Shown here: positions 14,137-20,147 of the stretch, in pieces
Position numbering within the stretch: the stretch's first letter is position 1
How the letters are laid out: each line of letters begins with the position of its first letter
Assembly: GCA_029940115.1 (NCBI GenBank)
Contig: JAOZRQ010000006.1
Span: 1-20,147 of the forward strand
Origin: Desulfobacterales bacterium
GTDB taxonomy: Bacteria; Desulfobacterota; Desulfobacteria; Desulfobacterales; 4be13
Direction: 5' to 3'
DNA length: 20,147 nucleotides
The notes under the pieces: generated by a model
What the model saw: the letters and a program-made list of their open reading frames with translations, nothing else
The model's database searches: none
Told to the model about the DNA's origin: nothing
Made by a program: the position numbers and the translations under genes

Positions 14137-16218
14137 TCAGTTTGTAGTTCCGCCTTCAGGCGGCGCGACACCGCCTGAAGGCAGGAAATCGTAATGATAT
14201 TCGAATTGCAGGGCCTTCCAGTCGTATTGGATCTCCCGTTCCGGAAGCAGCTCGGCCACGATATGGCGGTCTCCCTTGCCGATGGGAAAGGCGAGCTCGA
14301 AATTGGCCATGAGCCGCAGGATCGTGGCATACTTGTCCGGCGGATACAGGCTCCGGTCGTCCCAGATTTCAGGGAGATCGGAGTTGTACAAAATCCCCTT
14401 CCTTTTCTGGACGGGACGGGCATCCAGCACCTTATACACCGCGTCCGTGCCCCATTCCGGCTTCAGAATGATCGTGTCCTTCAACAGCCGATCGTCCTGA
14501 AAATGAAGGATGATTCCCAAGTCATGCAGGTAGCGGCTCAGCGTTCTCGCCTCGCTGTCTTCGATGTCATGTTGCCGGCAGCGATCCAGATATTCCCCAT
14601 ACGGCATCTGATAGCGGGCGTCGGTCTCCAAAATCCTGCGAACCGCAAGCCAGGACGGGGGCCAGAACGCTCCCATCAGCGGCAGTCCCTCTGCCTCCTT
14701 TCGGATCAGCTGTCTCAGGGCATCCATCCCGGTTCCCCTTTTTGCGCTGACCCTTCCTGACACCACCAACTGGGGGCAGCGTTGCTTCAGGTCATTGAAA
14801 TTCAGATACTTGACCCGTTCATCCGATTTGTTCATCACGATCAGGATCGGGCTGTCCTCGGCAAAGGTCTCGATGGTCTTCAGCCAGTAGTCAATCCGTC
14901 CGTATTCCTCCTCTTGGCGGGCATCCCATACGAGAATGTAAAGGGATCGCTGGGTCAGGAAGAACTGATGGGTGGCGTGATAGATCTCTTGGCCGCCGAA
15001 ATCCCAGACATTCAGCGTCACCCGGGGATTTGTGTCATTCGGCACGGTGATCTCCCACGGATGAATCTCAATCCCCTCGGTGGTGACCTCCCCTTCCGAG
15101 TATTGATCCCATATCAGCCGCTTGGTCAGACAAGTCTTTCCCACGCCTCCCTGTCCCACGATCAGCAGTTTCCCCTCATAAAGGGTCTGGCCAGCCTGAT
15201 CGGTCTTGCCGAGGTAATCCGTGATCGCGGACAAACCTTGGTCAACGATCTCCAGCGGGAGGAACTTGAGCGGGTTGTTCCCCACATCGAGGCGATTCAG
15301 ACTCTTCAGACCGACAATCTCCTTGGGGAGCCTGTCCAACTCGTTGGAACTGACATCAAGATAAAAGAGGTTCCTCAGTCGCCGGATGTCCCGGGGCAGT
15401 TCCCTCAGGCGGTTGGAACTGACATGAAGATAGATGAGATGTTCAAGTCGCTCAAAGGATTCAGGCAGTTGTTTCAGTTCATTGAAGCTCAGGTTGAGAA
15501 AGGTCAGGTTTTCCAATTGGACGAATTCCTCAGGCAGTTCCCTGAGCCGATTGTTCTTCAGATCCAGTTGGGAGAGGTTTCCGAGATGCCCGATCCCTGT
15601 GGGCAGGCAGGTCAGCGAGTTGTTCATCAGATAGAGCTGGGAGAGGTTTCCGAGATGCCCGATCTCTGTGGGCAATTCTCTCAACTGATTGAAATTCAGG
15701 TTCAGGGACTTCAGGCTTCTGAGCTGCCCAATTTCTCCGGGCAGTTCTCTCAACCGATTGTTTTTCAGATCCAGATGATGCAGGCGTTTCAGACCGCCGA
15801 TCTCCTCGGGCAGCTCGCTCAACTGATTGCCCATCAGATACAGATGGGAGAGTTCCCTGAGTTGTCCGATCCCCTTGGGCAGTGTTTGGAAGCGGTTGTT
15901 CACGAGATGCAACTCGGAGAGATTTTTGAGATGGGCAATCTCCTCAGGCAGTTCTCTCAGATGATTGTACCCCAAGGAAAGTTTGGCAAGATTTCTGAGC
16001 AGGGTGAGTTCCTTTGGAAATTCCTTCAGCTGATTGTAGCTCAGATCAAGCACCCTGAGATTCTTCAGTTGTCCGATCTCCTCGGGCAGCTCGCTCAGCT
16101 GATTGTAGCTCAGATCAAGCATGTTCAGATTTCTGAGTTCCGGAATCTTTGCCGGCAGTCTCATGAGACTTCGTTTGGACAGATCAAGTTCGATGGCTTG
16201 TTCCTTTCTTTGAAGCAT
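14137..16218 (-). CDS. ROCO-family LRR-Roc-COR GTPase, C-terminally truncated
   Basis: A 693-residue paralogue of the ROCO gene upstream. Fourteen 23-residue leucine-rich repeats (about 8-328, pattern LDLSYNQLSELPEEIGQLKN) are followed by a Roc GTPase: P-loop GQGGVGKT (355-362), switch II DFGGQE, NKSD and SAK. A COR domain begins near GAFWPPSW. It matches its neighbour up to FEYHYDFLP (residue 680) and then changes to GGVAPPEGGTTN, encoded by a hairpin repeat; about 190 residues present in the neighbour are lost (rest of COR, Cys-rich segment, membrane anchor). The 5' side is also odd: ATG 16218 lacks a ribosome binding site, the first 11 residues of the paralogue are missing, and repeats start 24 bp upstream. 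It may be a decaying copy or a soluble version. A long frame on the opposite strand is a by-product of the LRR periodicity. Confidence 0.85.
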   Translation of the reverse strand: MLQRKEQAIELDLSKRSLMRLPAKIPELRNLNMLDLSYNQLSELPEEIGQLKNLRVLDLSYNQLKEFPKELTLLRNLAKLSLGYNHLRELPEEIAHLKNLSELHLVNNRFQTLPKGIGQLRELSHLYLMGNQLSELPEEIGGLKRLHHLDLKNNRLRELPGEIGQLRSLKSLNLNFNQLRELPTEIGHLGNLSQLYLMNNSLTCLPTGIGHLGNLSQLDLKNNRLRELPEEFVQLENLTFLNLSFNELKQLPESFERLEHLIYLHVSSNRLRELPRDIRRLRNLFYLDVSSNELDRLPKEIVGLKSLNRLDVGNNPLKFLPLEIVDQGLSAITDYLGKTDQAGQTLYEGKLLIVGQGGVGKTCLTKRLIWDQYSEGEVTTEGIEIHPWEITVPNDTNPRVTLNVWDFGGQEIYHATHQFFLTQRSLYILVWDARQEEEYGRIDYWLKTIETFAEDSPILIVMNKSDERVKYLNFNDLKQRCPQLVVSGRVSAKRGTGMDALRQLIRKEAEGLPLMGAFWPPSWLAVRRILETDARYQMPYGEYLDRCRQHDIEDSEARTLSRYLHDLGIILHFQDDRLLKDTIILKPEWGTDAVYKVLDARPVQKRKGILYNSDLPEIWDDRSLYPPDKYATILRLMANFELAFPIGKGDRHIVAELLPEREIQYDWKALQFEYHYDFLPSGGVAPPEGGTTN
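14140..14183. repeat. Hairpin repeat that forms the 3' end of the truncated ROCO gene
   Basis: GCCTTCAGGCGG (14152-14163) and CCGCCTGAAGGC (14171-14182) form a perfect 12-bp stem with a 7-nt loop, flanked by AGTTTGTAGTTCC. The same element occurs at 12901-12949. Read on the minus strand it encodes GGVAPPEGGTTN and leads to the stop at 14137. Confidence 0.9.
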
Positions 16219-16241
16219 AAGGTTGTGAGCTGTAAGCCAAA

Positions 16242-16257
16242 GGGTTTCCGGAAACCC
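16242..16257. repeat. Perfect 16-bp palindrome GGGTTTCCGGAAACCC
   Basis: Self-complementary without a loop, 24 bp upstream of the truncated ROCO gene. It shares the AAACCCGG wording with the tandem repeat at 16301-16350. Confidence 0.8.
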
Positions 16258-16300
16258 GGTTTCAGACTGCAGGTTGGGCGATCAGGTCTCCATGGCGTGA

Positions 16301-16350
16301 TGCCGTGTCAAAAGCCGGGTTTCTTTGCCGTGTCAAAAGCCGGGTTTCTT
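16301..16350. repeat. Tandem 25-bp repeat, two perfect copies
   Basis: Unit begins TGCCGTGTCAAAAGCCGGGT; copies at 16301-16325 and 16326-16350. It lies in the 451-bp gap between the two ROCO genes, which contains no gene. Confidence 0.9.
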
Positions 16351-16358
16351 TGCCCATC

Positions 16359-16483
16359 TTCGCGAGGACCTTGATCATCGTTTGGACCAACCTTGCTCGG
16401 ATTGCCAAATCCAAGCCGCCCGCCGGATTTGGCAATCCCGCGGGTGCAGGGTGGCCGAAACGATGATCAAGGCCAAACGCGAA
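16359..16483. mobile_element. MITE-like near-palindromic element, copy B (inverted relative to A)
   Basis: The core 16371-16470 is the reverse complement of 13040-13144 with few changes. It has TTGATCATCGTTT and AAACGATGATCAA ends and internal TTGCCAAATCC and GGATTTGGCAATCC. Outside the core, TTCGCG (16359-16364) and CGCGAA (16478-16483) are again inverted but differ from copy A's outer ends. A short (GTTCAC)-type run follows at 16506-16522. No transposase is encoded. Confidence 0.8.
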
Positions 16484-16669
16484 TATCTTCAACATGGACT
16501 TGAGAGTTCACGTTCACGTTCATTTTGTTTTTCAGCCACATCGAGTAAGCGACGGATCACCTTCAACATGACGGCTGACCGGCAGTCTCTTCCGCATGCA
16601 AATGCATCACCCCTCAGGATGACGACATCTTCCCGAAAAGTCAAGCAGTTGTTGCCAACCCATCGCCGC

Positions 16670-19381
16670 TCACCTCAACAGCACGACACCGAGAATGATC
16701 GTCAGAATCGCCATGACAAGGAGAATGGTCCGGTGGCGGATTCCCGCGCGTGGATTTCGGGTTGGGGGGGTTCGGTTCGTTTTTTTGCCGCGGGGTCTCG
16801 GATGTCTTTGACCTCTGCCCGGCTGTCGGCGCATTTCCCGGATTTCAATCCCCTCCAGCAGCTTTTCGGCATTGATGTATTCCGCGTGCCTCTCACAAAT
16901 CACCTGCCTGATGCCCTTTTCCCCGCATTTCACCAAGAAGCGGTAATCAAAGCGATGCGGGCACTCGGGAGTGCAGATGCAGGGGACCATCTCCTTGAAC
17001 TGGATCTTTCGGATGCTCTCGTGAATCGTGTCCAAATGGGAGCGGATGATCCTCAGAAATTCCCGCCGGGTCGGCCCCCTCACTTGGATGACCACGATTT
17101 TGGCATACAGGTCAATTCGGACCATGGCCTGACTCCCCTGATCCTCAAAATAGGCCCCCTCCCGCCAGCAGAGCTTTTCGCCGTTTCTGTCCATCAGAAA
17201 TTCATGCATTCGCACAATCATGCGGGTCATCATGCCGGCCGGCAGAAACTCATAATGATACTCAAACTGGAGGCACCCCTTGGGGTTCCAGTCATATTCG
17301 ACCTCCTTGGGGGAGAGGAACCCCGCGACAATGTGGCGCCCCTCCTTGCCGAAGGGGAACGATATCTCGAAATTCGCCATCAGTCGCAAGATGGTCGCAT
17401 AGGTCTCCTTGGGGTACATGGCCCGATGAGTCCATATCTTGGGCAGGTCCGATTCGAGCAGGATCCCGTTGCGTTCCTGAACGGACTTGGCGTCCAAGAC
17501 CTTGTAAACCGCATTCGTGCCCCATTCCGGTTTCAGGATGATCGTCTCCTTCAGGAGTTTGTCATCCTGAAAATGCAGGATGATCCCGAGATCGTGAAGA
17601 TAGCGACTCAAGGTCCGTGCCTCGCTCTCCCCGATGCCAACTTTTTGGCAGACCTGCAGATAGTTCGGATAGGGCAGATGATACCTCGGGCTCGATTTCA
17701 GGGCCTTTCGCACCGAAAGCCAGGAGGATGGCCAGAAAGTCCCCATCAGGGGCAGTTCCCATGCCTGTCGGCCGATGAACTTCCGCAACTCCTCAATTCC
17801 CTGCCCCTCCTTGGCGCTCACCTTCCGGAATGCGATGATCTGGGGAGATCGGGTCTTCAGTTCCCTGATGTTCAGATCCTTGTCCCGTTCGTCCGCCTTG
17901 TTCATCACGATCATGATGGGGCTCTCCTCGGCAAAGGTCCGGATGGTCTTCATCCAGTAGTCAATGCGGGCGTACTCCTCCTCCTGACGGGCGTCCCACA
18001 CGAGGATGTAGAGGGACCGCTGGGTCAGGAAGAACTGGTGCGTGGCGTGATAGATCTCCTGCCCGCCGAAATCCCAGACATTCAGGCTCATTTCGGTTTG
18101 TGGGGTCGTGGGCGAGTGGATTTTCCAGGATTGGATGGTGATCCCCTTGGTGGAGGCCTCGTTCCCTGAGTATTTGTCGGTGGTCAGGCGCTTGATCAGA
18201 CAGGTTTTCCCCACCCCTCCTTGGCCCACCACGAGAAGCTTGCCCTCATAAAGCGTCTGGCCGCCTCTTCCCGAATTTTTGAGATAATTGATGATCGCGG
18301 GCAGACCTTGGCTCACAATCTCCAAAGGCGGGAAGGTCAGGGGGTTCTTGTTCACATCGAGGTGGGTCAGGTTCCTCAGCTGGGCAATCTCCTTGGGCAA
18401 CCGTGTCAGTTCATTGGAATCGAGGTAAAGGACCGTCAGATGCCTGACACGAGCGATCTCTGTGGGCAGTTCTCTCAGATAGTTGGAACTCACATCGAGA
18501 ATGCTCAGATTTTTCAGATGGGCAATGCCTTTGGGCAGCTCGGTCAGCTGATTGTTCCCCATGTAGAGCTCGGTCAGATCCCTGAACTGAGCGATCTCCC
18601 TCGGCAGTTCGCTCAGGTAATTGGAGTTCAGGGAGAGGATGCTCAGATTTTTCAGTTGGACCAGCCCTTTGTTCAATTTCCGGAGGTGATTGAAGTTCAG
18701 ATACAGCTGGGTCAGCGCCTTCAGTTGCGCGATCTCTGTGGGCAATTCGTTCAGATGATTGGAATTCAGGGTCAGCACCGAGAGATTCCGCAATTGGGCG
18801 ATCTCTCGGGGGAGTTCACTCAGCTGATTGAAACTCAAGTCAAGAATCGTCAGGTTTCTGAGATGGGCGATCTCTCGGGGGAGTTCGTTCAGCTGGTTGG
18901 AGCTGACATCAAGTTGAACGAGCTTCTTGAACTGGGCAATGCTTCTCGGCAAATCGGTCAGATAATTGGAACTCAGGTCCAGAATGGTCAGGTTTCTCAG
19001 TTTGGCGATGTCCTTGGGCAAGTCGCTGAGCTGATTGGAACCGAGGTCCAGGATGCTCAGGTTTCTGTTCTGAAAGATGTCTTTGGGAAAATCCGTCAGC
19101 TGATTGGCACTCAGATCGAGAATCGTCAGTTTTCCAAGATGGGCGATCTCCTTGGGAAGTTCACTCAGGTGGCCCGCGCTCAGGTAGAGGCGGGTCAGGT
19201 TTCTGAGCTTCCCGATCTCAGGGGGGAGTTCCGTCAGTCCCGCAACGATCAGAACCTCCAATGACGTCAGCTTCCCGATTTCCGGTGGAAGATGGGGAAT
19301 CTCATGTTCGGACAAGTCGAGTTTGATCGCCTTCTCCTTTTCCGCTTGGCGGATGATTTCCAACAATTCCTCGTGGTTCAA
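16670..19381 (-). CDS. Full-length ROCO-family LRR-Roc-COR GTPase with C-terminal membrane anchor
   Basis: A 903-residue regulatory GTPase of the ROCO (LRRK2-like) family. Fifteen leucine-rich repeats occupy about 18-359, the second two residues short. The Roc domain has P-loop GQGGVGKTC (386-394), switch II DFGGQE (437-442), NKAD (494-497) and SAK (522-524). COR runs from about 545 to 790. A cysteine cluster (CICTPECPH at 801-809, Cys819, Cys829) may bind metal. A basic Arg/Pro linker and a final hydrophobic helix (TILLVMAILTIILGVVLLR) suggest a tail anchor with the body in the cytoplasm. COR usually mediates dimerisation; the signal and target are unknown. The start is a TTG at 19381 with GAGGG 7 nt upstream; no in-frame ATG gives a better start. 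It lies 63 bp after the Vps62-like gene on the same strand, so they may form an operon. Confidence 0.93.
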   Translation of the reverse strand: MNHEELLEIIRQAEKEKAIKLDLSEHEIPHLPPEIGKLTSLEVLIVAGLTELPPEIGKLRNLTRLYLSAGHLSELPKEIAHLGKLTILDLSANQLTDFPKDIFQNRNLSILDLGSNQLSDLPKDIAKLRNLTILDLSSNYLTDLPRSIAQFKKLVQLDVSSNQLNELPREIAHLRNLTILDLSFNQLSELPREIAQLRNLSVLTLNSNHLNELPTEIAQLKALTQLYLNFNHLRKLNKGLVQLKNLSILSLNSNYLSELPREIAQFRDLTELYMGNNQLTELPKGIAHLKNLSILDVSSNYLRELPTEIARVRHLTVLYLDSNELTRLPKEIAQLRNLTHLDVNKNPLTFPPLEIVSQGLPAIINYLKNSGRGGQTLYEGKLLVVGQGGVGKTCLIKRLTTDKYSGNEASTKGITIQSWKIHSPTTPQTEMSLNVWDFGGQEIYHATHQFFLTQRSLYILVWDARQEEEYARIDYWMKTIRTFAEESPIMIVMNKADERDKDLNIRELKTRSPQIIAFRKVSAKEGQGIEELRKFIGRQAWELPLMGTFWPSSWLSVRKALKSSPRYHLPYPNYLQVCQKVGIGESEARTLSRYLHDLGIILHFQDDKLLKETIILKPEWGTNAVYKVLDAKSVQERNGILLESDLPKIWTHRAMYPKETYATILRLMANFEISFPFGKEGRHIVAGFLSPKEVEYDWNPKGCLQFEYHYEFLPAGMMTRMIVRMHEFLMDRNGEKLCWREGAYFEDQGSQAMVRIDLYAKIVVIQVRGPTRREFLRIIRSHLDTIHESIRKIQFKEMVPCICTPECPHRFDYRFLVKCGEKGIRQVICERHAEYINAEKLLEGIEIREMRRQPGRGQRHPRPRGKKTNRTPPTRNPRAGIRHRTILLVMAILTIILGVVLLR

Positions 19382-19393
19382 GGTTTGTCCCTC
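19374..19393 (-). promoter_or_regulatory. TTG start with Shine-Dalgarno for the full-length ROCO gene
   Basis: On the minus strand AGAGGGACAAACCTTG places GAGGG 7 nt before a TTG codon. This rare start is the best supported one for the 903-residue protein. Confidence 0.6.
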
Positions 19394-19444
19394 TTTGATG
19401 TCTGTGACGGACCCATTTCCCTGCCGGGAGAGTGGGGAAGTGAC

Positions 19445-20071
19445 TCAGTCACCGTTCCTTATGGTTGGGGCAGATGTCGGTTCGGATTCGCCCCTCGCGC
19501 CCTCTCCCTCGCCTGCCGCGACAGGTTCTCGTGTGAGCACAGAGAACCGCGGGGGTCCTGATTTTCCCGACGATGGGTGTCTGTATCCCCGAAACAGGTT
19601 CGACGCGACCCCCTCATCCGGATCTGCCGGTACCACAGAAACGATGGTGATCCGACAAAAGGCGTTGCTCCCCCTGTTCTCCCATACCCGGGCGCCGGGC
19701 TTTCCGCCTGCCAACAGTGTTTCCCTCACGCAGACCACCTCCTTGCGTTCGGGTCTCAGACGGCCGGGAGTCGCGACGTCGCCCATGCACCGGTACCCGA
19801 GGGGAGGAATGGGCCGCCAGATGGTTCCGCGTGTCTCATTTCCGACTGCAGACGCATCGGGCCAGACACGCTCATACTTGGCCGGATAAGCCAGAATCGC
19901 CTCATCATCATACACGGAAGCGGCCCTCACGGCAACGGCCGGACCCGAAGGAAGGCCTTGCGCCCCTTGCGCATGATGCCCCAGTATGTGATACCCTGCG
20001 GGTGCCAGCGGTCTGTGGAAGGCCACGCCTGGATCCGCTCCGGTATTCCAGACAAATTCGAATCGGCTCAC
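19445..20071 (-). CDS. Vps62-like (DUF946-type) protein, possibly 5'-incomplete
   Basis: A 208-residue protein with successive Vps62-type motifs: FVWNTGADPGVAFHRPLAPA and GYHILGHHAQG; then YERVWPD, GTIWRPIPPLGYRCMGDVAT and VVCVRETLL; then ARVWENRGSNAF. The W-x-D...WRP-x-P-x-GY-x-x-LGD pattern is typical of this family, best known from fungi and plants and sporadic in bacteria; its biochemical role is not established. The C-terminal tail is Glu/Gly-rich and unstructured. GTG at 20071 is the first plausible start. However, no stop codon occurs upstream as far as the window edge, because the octamer repeat there is open in this frame, so more N-terminal sequence may lie outside. It precedes the full-length ROCO gene on the same strand. 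Confidence 0.6.
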   Translation of the reverse strand: MSRFEFVWNTGADPGVAFHRPLAPAGYHILGHHAQGAQGLPSGPAVAVRAASVYDDEAILAYPAKYERVWPDASAVGNETRGTIWRPIPPLGYRCMGDVATPGRLRPERKEVVCVRETLLAGGKPGARVWENRGSNAFCRITIVSVVPADPDEGVASNLFRGYRHPSSGKSGPPRFSVLTREPVAAGEGEGARGESEPTSAPTIRNGD

Positions 20072-20085
20072 CCGCGCATAATGAA

Positions 20086-20147
20086 GTTTTTGAGTTTTTG
20101 AGTTTTTGAGTTTTTGAGTTTTTGAGTTTTTGAGTTTTTGAGTTTTT
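20086..20147. repeat. Octamer tandem repeat (GTTTTTGA), eight copies to the window edge
   Basis: GTTTTT recurs every 8 bp from 20086 to 20147 without a change and runs off the window. It lies 15 bp upstream of the Vps62-like start. An 8-bp unit shifts the frame when copy number changes. Confidence 0.95.

Noticed and set aside
14782..16374. 530-residue frame antisense to the truncated ROCO gene
   Set aside because: It mirrors the leucine-rich repeats: a 69-bp period keeps the opposite strand free of stops. The peptide is repetitive and matches no family. The same applies to 16325-18169 and 18221-19264.

Overview
The window looks like a chromosomal segment of a repeat-rich, Gram-negative bacterium with a large genome. 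The evidence is two LRR-Roc-COR (ROCO) proteins, a chemoreceptor, periplasmic proteins with signal peptides, and intergenic DNA filled with palindromic and tandem repeats. Gene content and style fit Desulfobacterota (the former Deltaproteobacteria), but no taxonomic marker is present, so this is inference.

Layout. (1) 22-4149, minus strand: a cassette read right to left. It holds a 207-residue, possibly HEPN-like protein; a 770-residue fusion of a KGGVGR-type ParA/MinD-like ATPase to a eukaryotic-type S-adenosylmethionine decarboxylase (AdoMetDC); and spermidine synthase. The last two enzymes would make spermidine from AdoMet and putrescine. (2) 4150-4702: a divergent intergenic region with two identical 99-bp direct repeats around a long hairpin. 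(3) 4703-9370, plus strand: rimO, a long-chain polyprenyl diphosphate synthase (ATGA overlap with rimO), an exported FlgT-like protein and a CDP-alcohol phosphatidyltransferase. RimO carries a repeat-derived insertion between its methylthiotransferase and radical SAM domains. (4) 9516-10595, minus: a YheT-like alpha/beta hydrolase. (5) 10669-13722, minus: a methyl-accepting chemotaxis protein preceded by a secreted single-Cache protein, with repeats between them. (6) 14137-20071, minus: a Vps62-like protein, a full-length ROCO GTPase with a C-terminal membrane anchor, and a second ROCO gene whose 3' end is cut off by a palindromic repeat.

The most notable item is the ATPase-AdoMetDC fusion. 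Its C-terminal half retains the processing site (Glu518/Ser519), the catalytic cysteine and the Ser/His pair of the eukaryotic enzyme. It is fused to an ATPase domain with no known role in polyamine synthesis and translationally coupled to an AT-rich HEPN-like gene. The second theme is repeats that remodel proteins: three 34-bp palindromic units are read in three different frames inside rimO, a hairpin repeat supplies the last residues of a truncated ROCO protein, and a MITE-like inverted repeat supplies the stop codon of the Cache gene.

No tRNA, rRNA, CRISPR array, transposase or integrase gene was seen. All family assignments rest on reading the translated sequences, with no database search.
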